NCBI GenBank assembly: GCA_002418595.1
Contig: DIEK01000088.1
Location: forward strand, 11,619-28,222
Direction: 5' to 3'
Source of the DNA: Candidatus Omnitrophica bacterium UBA5776
Lineage (GTDB): Bacteria > Omnitrophota > Gorgyraeia > Gygaellales > Profunditerraquicolaceae
Length of the DNA stretch: 16,604 bases
In this document: one piece after another, positions 1 through 6,344 of the stretch
Numbering within the stretch: position 1 is the first letter of the stretch
Layout of the letters: the number at the start of each line of letters is the position of its first letter
Position numbers and translations under genes: made by a program
Notes under the pieces: generated by a model
The model's input: only the letters and a program-made list of their open reading frames with translations
The model's database searches: none
What the model was told of the DNA's origin: nothing

Positions 1-27
1 CGCTCTAGCCAGCTGAGCTACTCCCGC
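1..27 (-). tRNA. tRNA, 5' part only (probably tRNA-Gly)
   Basis: Read on the minus strand this is the 5' end of a tRNA. It has a seven-base acceptor half GCGGGAG, then TA, then a D arm with stem GCTC/GAGC. The anticodon and 3' half lie beyond the left edge. The GCGGGAG start followed by this D arm is typical of bacterial tRNA-Gly, but identity cannot be proved without the anticodon. Confidence 0.75.
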
Positions 28-195
28 AAATCATCCGCAGTGCCGCATCATACGGGCCGCTTTACTTTAAGATTGTCAATTTGAAACACCGCGAAGGGCG
101 CGGTTTCAGCGCCGTCGAAGTATAATAAACCCGTCACCGAATAAAATCAATACCGTTTTTACGACGGCGCACTGTTCCACCCTTTAAAAAGAAAA

Positions 196-277
196 TGGGC
201 GGAAGAGGATTTGAACCTCCAAGGGTTGCCCCAGCAGCTCCTAAGGCTGCCGCGTCTGCCAATTTCGCCATCCGCCC
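196..277 (-). tRNA. tRNA-Leu(UAG)
   Basis: On the minus strand a full class II tRNA folds here. The acceptor stem GGGCGGA/TCCGCCC is perfect over 7 bp and the discriminator is A. The anticodon loop CTTAGGA sits on a GCAGC/GCTGC stem and gives anticodon UAG, which reads CUN leucine codons. A long variable arm follows, as expected for Leu, and the T-loop reads TTCAAAT. CCA is not encoded, because the bases after the discriminator are TTT, so it must be added after transcription. Confidence 0.95.
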
Positions 278-309
278 GTAGTGCGGTTCTTTAAACAGCG
301 CGCAGAGCC

Positions 310-331
310 CGCCAAAGTTTCAGTGGCGGAC
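310..331 (+). repeat. 22-nt inverted repeat, left copy
   Basis: Positions 310-331 are the exact reverse complement of 689-710, over 22 of 22 bases, with no extension on either side. The pair encloses the tRNA-Lys gene. Each copy can also fold on itself (CGCCA/TGGCG around a nine-base loop). No encoded protein or known insertion-sequence end is recognised. It could be a dispersed chromosomal repeat, a miniature element end, or an RNA-processing signal in tRNA transcripts. Confidence 0.8.
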
Positions 332-420
332 GGCCTGATTCCGATTCTCGATTATCAGAAAGTTATGTAACAATTTAGTAGTTTCTGCGCGAACTCTGTT
401 CGAAAGACACGCCCCCGGCA

Positions 421-432
421 CGCCGGCCGGCG
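421..432. repeat. GC-only 12-bp perfect palindrome
   Basis: CGCCGGCCGGCG is its own reverse complement and lies in a very GC-rich stretch (about 411-440) between tRNA-Leu and tRNA-Lys. It could be a protein-binding site or part of a stem-loop in the tRNA transcript. No T tract follows on either strand, so it is not a convincing terminator. Apart from this, the repeat copy and a weak stem at 483-517, I see nothing in the spacer 278-549. Confidence 0.4.
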
Positions 433-482
433 GTCACGGTGTAACGAGCGTATTGTTTTACGTCTTGGGCATGAAGCAAGGC

Positions 483-517
483 GTTAAAAGAACTTTCCGT
501 GCCCGGCCGTTCTTAAC
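483..517 (-). terminator. possible weak terminator after tRNA-Lys
   Basis: On the minus strand, downstream of tRNA-Lys, GTTAAGAAC is followed after 15 bases by GTTCTTTTAAC. This makes a stem of about 6 bp that continues past a two-base bulge. There is no true U tract after the stem, so it may equally be a processing structure. Confidence 0.25.
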
Positions 518-549
518 TCCGCGCTCCCTGTTCAAGACTTGTACAATAA

Positions 550-625
550 TGGTGAGCCACCCGCGACTCGAACGCGGCACACCCACCTTAAAAGGGTGGT
601 GCTCTACCGGATGAGCTAGTGGCCC
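550..625 (-). tRNA. tRNA-Lys(UUU)
   Basis: A complete 76-nt tRNA reads on the minus strand. The acceptor GGGCCAC pairs with GTGGCTC (one G-U pair), and the D stem is GCTC/GAGC. The anticodon stem CCACC/GGTGG holds loop CTTTTAA, so the anticodon is UUU. The T arm is CGCG/CGCG with TTCGAGT, the discriminator is A, and CCA is encoded in the DNA. It differs in that last respect from the neighbouring tRNA-Leu. Confidence 0.96.
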
Positions 626-688
626 GGAAAACCTGTCAAATTGGATATCCCCGGTCTAAAAACAAATAAAATACCGGCAGCGGCTTAT

Positions 689-710
689 GTCCGCCACTGA
701 AACTTTGGCG
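689..710 (-). repeat. 22-nt inverted repeat, right copy
   Basis: Exact reverse complement of 310-331. Here the self-hairpin is slightly longer, because GTC at 689-691 can pair with GAC at 712-714 across a one-base bulge. It lies between frr and tRNA-Lys, about 80 bp downstream of the frr stop, so it could also shape the 3' end of the frr transcript. Confidence 0.8.
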
Positions 711-722
711 AGACTAAAATAA

Positions 723-760
723 GGGTATCGTAACCGGGAAACGACAACCGGGGATTTCTA
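723..760. repeat. cluster of short words shared with the ABC/lpxB spacer
   Basis: Three words here recur in 5886-5933: a 13-mer CCGGGGATTTCTA (748-760 and 5886-5898), AACCGGGAAA (732-741 and 5915-5924) and GGTATCGT (724-731 and 5926-5933). In the two places the order of the words differs. AACCGGG is also directly repeated inside this stretch (732-738 and 746-752). This looks like the remnant of a dispersed non-coding element, but only two loci are visible. Confidence 0.4.
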
Positions 761-787
761 CCGGCATTCGCTGATTCTGCGCTGCGC

Positions 788-1348
788 TCAAGATTCCAAT
801 ACTTCTTTTTCCTTAGACTTAAGCAATTCGTCTATCTTGGCGATATACTTATCTACGGCTTTCTGCAATTCTTCCGCCGCCCTGAATTTGTCGTCCTCGC
901 TGATCAACTTGTCCTTTTCGCTTTTTTCAAGGGCTTCTTTGGCGTCGCGCCTGACCGTGCGCAGCGAAACCCGCCCTTCTTCCGCCATCTTATGCACCAC
1001 CTTGGCGAGTTCCTGCCTTCGTTCCTTGGAAAGCTGCGGAATGGAAAGCCTGACCACCTTGCCGTCGTTGCAGGGCTGGATACCGAGACTGGATTTCGCG
1101 ATGGCTTTCTCTATCTCCGTTATCGCCGAAATGTCCCAAGGCTGAATCATTATCATGTGCGGATCGGGAACGGTTATGGACGCCAACTGCTTCATCAAAG
1201 TAGGCGTGCCGTAATAATCCACGTGCAGTCCTTCCACCATGCCCGGACTCGCCCTGCCGGTCCTGATTTCGGAAAATTCCCTTGTTACCGACTCCAGCGC
1301 CTTCTTTAACTTATCTTCAGCCCCGTGTAATATTTCTTTAGTAGTCAT
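788..1348 (-). CDS. frr: ribosome recycling factor (RRF)
   Basis: RRF acts with EF-G to split post-termination ribosomes in the cytoplasm so that subunits can start again. The 186-residue product matches the family length (E. coli 185). It has the diagnostic RTGRASPGMVEGLHVDYYG segment near residues 29-47, the ITVPDP turn, the IGIQP-like SLGIQPCNDGKVVRL segment, and the C-terminal helix rich in Lys and Glu that completes the three-helix bundle. The ATG start is preceded by a G-rich GGGGG about 3 nt upstream, a weak ribosome-binding site. It is the last gene of rpsB-tsf-pyrH-frr, 52 bp after pyrH. The uppS and cdsA genes that often follow frr are absent; tRNA genes follow instead. Confidence 0.97.
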   Translation of the reverse strand: MTTKEILHGAEDKLKKALESVTREFSEIRTGRASPGMVEGLHVDYYGTPTLMKQLASITVPDPHMIMIQPWDISAITEIEKAIAKSSLGIQPCNDGKVVRLSIPQLSKERRQELAKVVHKMAEEGRVSLRTVRRDAKEALEKSEKDKLISEDDKFRAAEELQKAVDKYIAKIDELLKSKEKEVLES

Positions 1349-1400
1349 CGCATCCCCCGTTCGCTCCCCGGACAGGCATAAACGAATATTTTCCGCCTGT

Positions 1401-2129
1401 TCAGCTTACTATCGTGCCGATTCTTTCTCCCAAAACTACCTTCCTGATATTACCTTCTTTGTTCATATTAAAAACCACGATGGGAAGTTTATTATCCATA
1501 CAGAGGCTTACCGCGGTATTATCCATCACCTTAAGCCCTTTTTTCAGGACATCCAGATACTTAAGGCTTCCGAATTTCTTGGCTCCCCGGGTCTTCAGGG
1601 GATCGGCGGAATAGACGCCGTCAACCTTCGTCGCCTTCAATATCGCTTCGGCGTGTATTTCCATCGCCCTTAAAGCCGCGGCGGTATCCGTGGTAAAATA
1701 AGGATTGCCGGTCCCGGCCACGAAAATCACTATCCTGTTCTTTTCCAAATGCCTGATAGCGCGCCGCCTTATATAAGGCTCGGCCACTCTCTGCATCTCT
1801 ATCGCCGTCATCACCCTGGTCGGAACACCGGATATTTCAAGCGCGTTCTGAAGCGCCAGGCCGTTGATAACCGTGGCCAGCATGCCCATATAATCGGCAA
1901 CGGCGCGGTCCATATTAAGGCCGCGCGAATGGGAATTCTCCCGCCCGCGAAAAATATTGCCTCCCCCCAGAACCACGGCGACCTGGACACCCATAGCCCG
2001 TAATTCCGTGAGCTGGCCGGCCAGAGAAACCAGGACCCTGCTGTCTATTCCATGACTGCCGCCGCCCTGCAAAGCCTCTCCGCTGAGCTTCAGCACTATC
2101 CGTTTATAAACGGCCCGGGGTATTTTCAT
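1401..2129 (-). CDS. pyrH: uridylate kinase (UMP kinase)
   Basis: PyrH transfers phosphate from ATP to UMP, making UDP for RNA, DNA and cell-envelope sugar nucleotides. It is a hexameric amino-acid-kinase-fold enzyme in the cytoplasm. The 242 residues (E. coli 241) contain the N-terminal LKLSGEAL phosphate loop, [24 protein letters not shown] (the UMP and subunit-contact helix), [16 protein letters not shown] and [12 protein letters not shown], all typical of bacterial UMP kinase. The start codon overlaps the tsf stop by 4 bp (ATGA, 2126-2129). A GGAG lies only one base before the ATG, so translation probably depends on coupling to tsf. It belongs to the rpsB operon. Confidence 0.97.
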   Translation of the reverse strand: MKIPRAVYKRIVLKLSGEALQGGGSHGIDSRVLVSLAGQLTELRAMGVQVAVVLGGGNIFRGRENSHSRGLNMDRAVADYMGMLATVINGLALQNALEISGVPTRVMTAIEMQRVAEPYIRRRAIRHLEKNRIVIFVAGTGNPYFTTDTAAALRAMEIHAEAILKATKVDGVYSADPLKTRGAKKFGSLKYLDVLKKGLKVMDNTAVSLCMDNKLPIVVFNMNKEGNIRKVVLGERIGTIVS

Positions 2130-2650
2130 GCTCCGATCTTGTATCTGGCGAACCGGCGTATCATTATGTTCTCGCGGAACTTGGCCAGCAAAGCCGCCAT
2201 ATAGTCGTTTATCGTCATACCCGGATCCTTGATGAACGGCTGCTCGAGAAGGCAGTGGTTTTTGTAATAAGCCGCCTTGTCGTGCTCCTGGGAAATGATC
2301 TCCTCGGGGACGTCTTCTCTCTTTATATAAGACGGATTGCAGGCCGCGATCTGCATTGCCAGGTCTTTGGTGAATTGGCAGAACTCGGCGTTGCGGGCCA
2401 CGAAATCAGTTTCGCACACCACTTCCAGCAGCACCCCGATCTTGTTGCCGTTATGGATATACGCTTCCACCCTGCCTTCCTTAGCCGCCCGGTCCTGTTT
2501 ATTGGAAGCTATCTCCAGCCCCCTTTTACGCAATAGGGTCACCGCCTTATTCAGGTCGCCTTCCGCTTCCTCAAGGGCCTTCTTGCAGTCCGCCACGCTG
2601 GCAAAAGTCATATTTCTCAAATCTTTCAACTGTTCTAACGATATCTTCAT
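2126..2650 (-). CDS. tsf: elongation factor Ts, short form
   Basis: EF-Ts is the guanine nucleotide exchange factor that reloads EF-Tu with GTP. The N-terminal UBA-like domain is seen in [25 protein letters not shown] sequence (residues 8-28), the EF-Tu-contacting core in TDFVARN (81-87), and the family C-terminus in LLEQPFIKD ... [14 protein letters not shown] (134-173). At 174 residues it is much shorter than E. coli EF-Ts (283) and nearer the compact type of Thermus, apparently with a single core subdomain. The usual TGAG before MMDCKKAL reads TFAS here, an unusual change at a conserved turn. It lies 5 bp after rpsB and overlaps pyrH by 4 bp. Confidence 0.95.
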   Translation of the reverse strand: MKISLEQLKDLRNMTFASVADCKKALEEAEGDLNKAVTLLRKRGLEIASNKQDRAAKEGRVEAYIHNGNKIGVLLEVVCETDFVARNAEFCQFTKDLAMQIAACNPSYIKREDVPEEIISQEHDKAAYYKNHCLLEQPFIKDPGMTINDYMAALLAKFRENIMIRRFARYKIGA

Positions 2651-2655
2651 CGGAA

Positions 2656-3546
2656 TTACGCCTTTCTTTTATTCTTATCTTCGACCGGCTTGATGCGGGA
2701 CTTCTTTGCCGCTTTAGCTTCCGCGCTCTCCGGGGTTGTGCTCTCGATCAATTCCTCGATCTCCTTGATCTTGACTTCTTCTTCCGGTTTCACCGCCGGT
2801 TCATCAAGGGCCGCCTGCTGGGCAACGTTCTTCAAAGCCTCCTGATCGGAAAGATAAGAAAGGAACTTCTGCCTGCCTTCCACCACGGCTTCCGCCAGCA
2901 TACTCACGATCACCTTGATGGACTTGGTGGCGTCATCATTCCCGGGTACCGGATAATCGATGGGCGTCGGATCGGAATTGGTATCCACCAGGGCTATTAT
3001 CGGGATACCGAGCTTCAATGCCTCGAGTACTGCCGTATCTTCCTTATTCGTATCTATGACGACTACGGCGGCCGGCATCTTCTCCATATTCACGATCCCG
3101 GAGAAGTTCTTCCTGAGCTTCAAGCACTCTTTCTCCAGCCGGGAGACCTCTTTCTTGGTGAGCTTCTCGAACGTCCCGTCAGTGCGCATCTTATCGATTT
3201 CCTTGAGGCGCTTGATGCTCTTTTTAACCGTGGCAAAATTGGTAAGCATACCGCCCGGCCATCTTTCCGTAACGTAATACATCCCGCAGCGCGCCGCATC
3301 CTGGAACACGACCTCCTGGGCCTGTTTCTTTGTCCCGACGAACAGAATCATCTCCCCTTTAGCCGCGGACTCCATCAGGAATTCCCTGGCTCTGTCAAGA
3401 CACTCGCTGGTCTTTTCCAGGTCTATAATGTAGATCCCGCTGCGCTGTCCGAAGATGAATTTCTTCATCTTGGGGTTCCAGCGGGACGTCTTATGACCGA
3501 AATGCACCCCTGCTTCAAGTAACTGCTTTATGGTTTCCGTTGACAA
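2656..3546 (-). CDS. rpsB: 30S ribosomal protein S2
   Basis: S2 is a late-assembling protein of the small subunit that helps bind S1. Family motifs are clear: LLEAGVHFGHKTSRWNPKM (9-27), IYIIDLEKT (38-46), FVGTKKQAQ (69-77), RWPGGMLTNF (95-104) and the IDTNKEDTAVLEALKLGIPIIALVDTNSDP segment (164-193). At 296 residues it is about 55 longer than E. coli S2. The excess is a charged C-terminal tail (about 240-296) rich in Glu, Lys and Ala, probably disordered. The start is TTG at 3544-3546, chosen because a near-perfect GGAGGAG lies 5 bases upstream and the family N-terminus follows at once. It is first in the operon with tsf, pyrH and frr. Confidence 0.97.
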   Translation of the reverse strand: MSTETIKQLLEAGVHFGHKTSRWNPKMKKFIFGQRSGIYIIDLEKTSECLDRAREFLMESAAKGEMILFVGTKKQAQEVVFQDAARCGMYYVTERWPGGMLTNFATVKKSIKRLKEIDKMRTDGTFEKLTKKEVSRLEKECLKLRKNFSGIVNMEKMPAAVVVIDTNKEDTAVLEALKLGIPIIALVDTNSDPTPIDYPVPGNDDATKSIKVIVSMLAEAVVEGRQKFLSYLSDQEALKNVAQQAALDEPAVKPEEEVKIKEIEELIESTTPESAEAKAAKKSRIKPVEDKNKRKA

Positions 3547-3551
3547 CTTTA

Positions 3552-3558
3552 CTCCTCC
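3552..3558 (-). promoter_or_regulatory. ribosome-binding site fixing the TTG start of rpsB
   Basis: GGAGGAG on the minus strand, five bases before the TTG codon. It is the strongest Shine-Dalgarno sequence in the window, and it decides the start because no ATG is suitably placed. Confidence 0.85.
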
Positions 3559-3743
3559 TTGCTCGCCGCCTTCACCTGCCCGGGGGCAGCCCGCGTTTCA
3601 GCTTGCGGGATGTAGGAAAGGCTTTGTTAGGATTTTATCCCCACATTGTCTTTGCTTCAATCCGCCGCGCCGGCTTTCAGCCGCCGCGGATTTTCTGTTT
3701 TTTGACGGGATAAGCGTGTTTTTACGCCTGATTCCCAAATTAA
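3559..3743 (-). promoter_or_regulatory. rpsB 5' leader with several hairpins
   Basis: Between the predicted transcription start (about 3743) and the rpsB Shine-Dalgarno sequence, the minus strand can form three stems. One spans 3661-3690 (4 bp, mismatch, 5 bp, loop TGAAA). One spans 3590-3609 (CCCGC/GCGGG). One spans 3576-3589 (CTGCC/GGCAG), close to the Shine-Dalgarno sequence. Two of the loops share the motif GCTGAAA. In other bacteria S2 represses its own operon through the rpsB leader, so an autoregulatory element is a reasonable inference, though no match to a known leader family was tested. Confidence 0.45.
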
Positions 3744-3749
3744 ACTGTT

Positions 3750-3777
3750 ATTTTAACACAAAAACCCTTTTATGCAA
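3750..3777 (-). promoter_or_regulatory. sigma-70-type promoter for rpsB-tsf-pyrH-frr
   Basis: On the minus strand: -35 TTGCAT (3772-3777), 16-bp spacer, -10 TAAAAT (3750-3755), with TG one base before the -10 (extended -10). Expected start is near 3743, about 197 nt before the rpsB start codon. The region just upstream is AT-rich. Confidence 0.7.
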
Positions 3778-3803
3778 TAAAAAATTTCTTCGGGGGACAC
3801 AAT

Positions 3804-3815
3804 ACTTAATTAAGT
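3804..3815. repeat. 12-bp perfect palindrome upstream of the rpsB promoter
   Basis: ACTTAATTAAGT is a perfect palindrome 27 bp upstream of the rpsB -35 element. It could be an operator or activator site. An AT-rich palindrome of this size can also occur by chance. Confidence 0.3.
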
Positions 3816-3822
3816 GGCGCAA

Positions 3823-3850
3823 CCGGCATTTACAACAAAGGTAAATCCGG
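3823..3850 (-). terminator. stem-loop after the ABC exporter gene
   Basis: 35 bp past the exporter stop codon the minus strand forms CCGG-ATTTAC / GTAAAT-G-CCGG, a 10-bp stem with one bulged base and a 7-nt loop. It is followed by TTGCGCC, not a proper U run, so it may terminate only partly or protect the 3' end. Confidence 0.35.
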
Positions 3851-3884
3851 CACTCTGCGGGGTAAAAAGAACTGCCTTTTATTA

Positions 3885-5675
3885 TCACTCCGCTAATTCC
3901 TGCATTCGGCAAAGCCTGTTGTACAGGCCTTTGTTCTTTATCAATTCTTCGTGCGTGCCGATCTCAACGATCCTGCCGTTCTCAAGCGCGATTATCCGGT
4001 CTGCGTGGCGTACCGTGGAAAGCCTGTGCGCGATAAGCAAAACCGTACGCCCGCTTATCAGACGGTCTATCGCCTGCTGGACCAGTCTCTCCGATTCTGC
4101 GTCCAGTTGGGAAGTAGCTTCATCCAGGATCAATATAGGCGGATTCTTAAGCAGGGCCCTGGCGATCGCCAGCCTTTGCCTTTCTCCGCCGGAAATCATC
4201 ATACCGCGGTCGCCGATCACGGTATCGTAGCCCTTGGGAAAACGCATGATGAAATCATGCGCGCAGGCCTGTGTGGCCGCCGCGATGACCTGTTCAAAAG
4301 ATGCTTGAGGCTGGCCGTAGGATATGTTGGCTTTAATGGTATCGTTGAAAAGTATGGTCTCCTGGCTTACTATCCCTATATTGCTTCGCAAAGAAACGAT
4401 GCTGAAGTCCCTGGTGTCCCTGCCGTCTATCAATATAGAACCCTGCTGCGGGTCATAAAAACGCGGCAGCAAATCCAGCAAAGTGGTTTTGCCTGCCCCG
4501 CTGGGGCCTACGACCGCCACGACCTCGCCTTTAGAGACCTTGAAACTAACGTTGTTTATGACCTTTTTCTTGTCGTAGGCGAAATGCACGCCGTTAAATT
4601 CTATCCCTTGTGCCAGCCCTCGCATTTCAACAGCCCCCGGTTTTTCCGCGATGGAAGGGACGGCGTCCAGCACTTCGTATATACGGATGCCGGCGGCGAC
4701 CGCCTGCTGGTTAAGAGAATTCACGGCGCTGAGCTTCTTGAACGGCCTGATCAAAGAGAGTAAAGAAGCCAAAAAAAGTCCCAGGATACCGAAAGAGAGC
4801 TTGCCGGCTATGACCTCCCTGCCTCCCCAGAAAAATACGAACACCCCGGCCAGGCATCCCAAAAACTCCGTGGCCGGGCTCAAAATGAGCGTCCGTTTTA
4901 TCGACTTCATGGAGATACGAAAATAATCCTGGTTGGCGGCGGCAAACCGTTTCTTCTCGTATTCTTCCATGTTGAACGCCTTGACTATCCGCGCGCCGAT
5001 TATCGTTTCGTAAAGCAGGGAATTTATGTCGGCCATCTTCTCCTGCCCCCGCCGGGAAAGTTTACGGAGGACCCGCCCGACCTTTATTATAGGAAAACTG
5101 ATAAGCGGACAGATCACCAGTATTATCAAAGCGAGTTTCGCGTAGATAAAAAACGCCATTACCGCGAAAATCACTACCTGCAGGCTCTGATATACCAGGT
5201 CCGTGGAACCGTAAGAAACGGCGTTCTCCACCAGCCTGACGTCGTTGGTTATGCGGGAGATCATCTCGCCGCCGCGTTTATGCGTGAAGTAATCCAGCGA
5301 AAGCGAGTGGAACTTGGAATAAAGAAGCGACCGGATATCCCTTATCACTCTTTGTCCGAGATCGGACATAAGATAACTCTGCAGAAAAGTAAAAACCTCT
5401 TTGAGAAAAAAAAGCACAATGATGAAAACAGCCAGATAATTGAGCAGGGTCTGCTGAGGCATCCCGTTCAGCATCACGACGAAATCGGCCAGAAAACCCG
5501 GGACTTTGCCGGGCAAAATGATCTGTTTGTTCGTCATCACCTTATCCGCCAGCGGCACCATCATCGCCAGCGATACCCCGTCGAAAAGAGCGGAAATCGC
5601 CATGCAGAATACCGCCGCCGTAAAAAGCGCCCAGTAAGGTTTTACGAAACGAAACAGCCTTAAATAATCTCTCAT
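3885..5675 (-). CDS. MsbA-type lipid A / lipid ABC exporter
   Basis: A half-transporter that would work as a homodimer in the inner membrane, coupling ATP hydrolysis to lipid flipping. From the chosen start it has 596 residues (E. coli MsbA 582). An N-terminal ABC exporter membrane domain with about six hydrophobic helices (residues about 15-310) is followed by a nucleotide-binding domain: Walker A GPSGAGKTT (390-398), Q-loop IVSQE (435-439), signature ISGGERQRLAIARAL (494-508), Walker B ILILDEATS (514-522), and H-loop histidine in LIAHRLS (547-553). I start at ATG 5673-5675, because MRDYLRLFRFVKPY looks like the family N-terminus. The frame stays open to an ATG at 5789, but those 38 codons overlap stable hairpins and look non-coding. 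No clear Shine-Dalgarno sequence precedes 5675. The nearby divergent lpxB supports lipid A as the cargo, but other lipids or drugs cannot be excluded. Confidence 0.88.
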   Translation of the reverse strand: MRDYLRLFRFVKPYWALFTAAVFCMAISALFDGVSLAMMVPLADKVMTNKQIILPGKVPGFLADFVVMLNGMPQQTLLNYLAVFIIVLFFLKEVFTFLQSYLMSDLGQRVIRDIRSLLYSKFHSLSLDYFTHKRGGEMISRITNDVRLVENAVSYGSTDLVYQSLQVVIFAVMAFFIYAKLALIILVICPLISFPIIKVGRVLRKLSRRGQEKMADINSLLYETIIGARIVKAFNMEEYEKKRFAAANQDYFRISMKSIKRTLILSPATEFLGCLAGVFVFFWGGREVIAGKLSFGILGLFLASLLSLIRPFKKLSAVNSLNQQAVAAGIRIYEVLDAVPSIAEKPGAVEMRGLAQGIEFNGVHFAYDKKKVINNVSFKVSKGEVVAVVGPSGAGKTTLLDLLPRFYDPQQGSILIDGRDTRDFSIVSLRSNIGIVSQETILFNDTIKANISYGQPQASFEQVIAAATQACAHDFIMRFPKGYDTVIGDRGMMISGGERQRLAIARALLKNPPILILDEATSQLDAESERLVQQAIDRLISGRTVLLIAHRLSTVRHADRIIALENGRIVEIGTHEELIKNKGLYNRLCRMQELAE

Positions 5676-5728
5676 ATTGTTAAGAAAAACGCGGTTCCCC
5701 GGACTGATTCCTGGCAAGCCTTGGTAAC

Positions 5729-5800
5729 CACCCTGCCTCTCCATTAAGGCAGGGTGTCCCCACAAGGGAACACTTGCCCAATTCCCCATAAGGGCAAAGT
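5729..5800 (-). promoter_or_regulatory. three consecutive hairpins in the exporter 5' leader
   Basis: Stem 1 (5729-5738 with 5747-5756): CACCCTGCCT/AGGCAGGGTG, 10 perfect bp with an 8-nt loop. Stem 2 (5754-5773): GTGTTCCC/GGGGACAC with a TTGT loop on the minus strand; it overlaps stem 1 by three bases. Stem 3 (5772-5800): TTGCCC/GGGCAA extended past a bulge. All precede the chosen start codon and would lie in the RNA leader. They suggest RNA-level control or a decayed repeat element. No riboswitch class is recognised. Confidence 0.5.
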
Positions 5801-5809
5801 GTTATTCCT

Positions 5810-5873
5810 ATTGGCTAAGGTATAACACACAAGTGTATACTTAGCCATCCGATTGGCTAAGGTATAACACACA
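5810..5873. repeat. three-site repeat in alternating orientation
   Basis: Two identical 22-nt copies (5810-5831 and 5852-5873) lie 42 bp apart. Between them, 5833-5847 is the reverse complement of their core: TGGCTAAG, TATA and CAC match, apart from two single-base bulges. The middle arm can therefore pair either with the left copy (4-nt loop) or with the right copy (6-nt loop). Site starts are 21 bp apart, two DNA turns. It could be a triple operator for a DNA-binding protein, or mutually exclusive stem-loops in the exporter leader RNA. Confidence 0.6.
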
Positions 5874-5933
5874 CCGGGTTAAAACCCGGGGATTTCTAGG
5901 CAAGGGGATTAAAAAACCGGGAAATGGTATCGT
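5874..5933. repeat. CCGGGT hairpin plus words shared with the frr-tRNA spacer
   Basis: CCGGGT-TAAA-ACCCGG (5874-5889) is a tight 6-bp hairpin. It runs into the 13-mer CCGGGGATTTCTA (5886-5898), then AACCGGGAAA (5915-5924) and GGTATCGT (5926-5933), all of which also occur at 723-760. No gene is present. It is probably a copy of the same dispersed element. Confidence 0.4.
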
Positions 5934-5966
5934 CCCCCGGCATCATCACGGACATATAGCTAAAAT

Positions 5967-5995
5967 ATACTAACACATTACCTTCCGGCTGTCGA
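5967..5995 (-). promoter_or_regulatory. candidate promoter of the ABC exporter
   Basis: Minus strand: -35 TCGACA (5990-5995, five of six consensus bases), 17-bp spacer, -10 TAGTAT (5967-5972, four of six) with TG one base before it. Transcription would start near 5960, giving a leader of about 285 nt that contains the repeats and hairpins at 5729-5889. Confidence 0.42.
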
Positions 5996-6052
5996 GAAAT
6001 AAAACCAAATAGAATTGGGAAGTAGAACATAGCCGATATGGGGTAAAAATAA

Positions 6053-6090
6053 GGCTTCAAGAATTAAAGAAAGTGAAGCCGAATATTTTT
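6053..6090 (+). terminator. orphan terminator-like hairpin
   Basis: On the plus strand GGCTTCA (6053-6059) pairs with TGAAGCC (6074-6080) around a 14-nt loop, followed by GAATATTTTT. It has the form of an intrinsic terminator, but no plus-strand gene lies upstream in this window. Either it ends a small unannotated transcript starting in 5800-6000, or it is fortuitous. The rest of 6000-6265 shows no coding signal I trust. Confidence 0.35.
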
Positions 6091-6265
6091 ATCGAGTCCC
6101 CGCATATACTTCCGGCCTCGCGCACTGTTCTATCTTCCCGAACTCTATCTTATTCACTTATCGCCCCAAACTGCCCGTTCCGGACGGATGGAACTTTCCC
6201 CGCCGCGAAGGATAACGGCCGAAGCTCCTTTTCTCCTCGGCTTTCCCCCCGGCGGCAAAATACAT

Positions 6266-6294
6266 TTGCCAAGAGAACCCGTATTTGCTATGAT
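6266..6294 (+). promoter_or_regulatory. sigma-70-type promoter for lpxB
   Basis: -35 TTGCCA (6266-6271), 17-bp spacer, -10 TATGAT (6289-6294), with TG one base before the -10. Start expected near 6301, leaving a 5' leader of about 44 nt. Confidence 0.65.
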
Positions 6295-6344
6295 AATGCT
6301 CGTCTTAACCGATAATGTCATAACACCGACCGCAGCGCCTTATA

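Noticed and set aside
637..642. TTGACA on the minus strand as a -35 box for tRNA-Lys
   Set aside because: It lies only about a dozen bases before the tRNA 5' end, leaving no room for a -10 element.
3951..4763. 270-codon frame on the plus strand antisense to the exporter
   Set aside because: It lies opposite the conserved nucleotide-binding domain and has no start signal; it is a shadow frame of a real gene.
5676..5789. 38-codon N-terminal extension of the ABC exporter starting at ATG 5789
   Set aside because: It would encode a Gly/Pro-rich stretch unlike the family and overlaps two stable hairpins; the family N-terminus begins at 5675.
5810..5873. CRISPR-like array
   Set aside because: Only two direct copies, one spacer-sized gap, and the gap contains the complement of the repeat; no cas genes are present.
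6073..6315. 80-codon plus-strand frame before lpxB (GTG start)
   Set aside because: No ribosome-binding site, it starts inside a terminator-like hairpin, runs through the lpxB promoter, and has no recognisable protein character.
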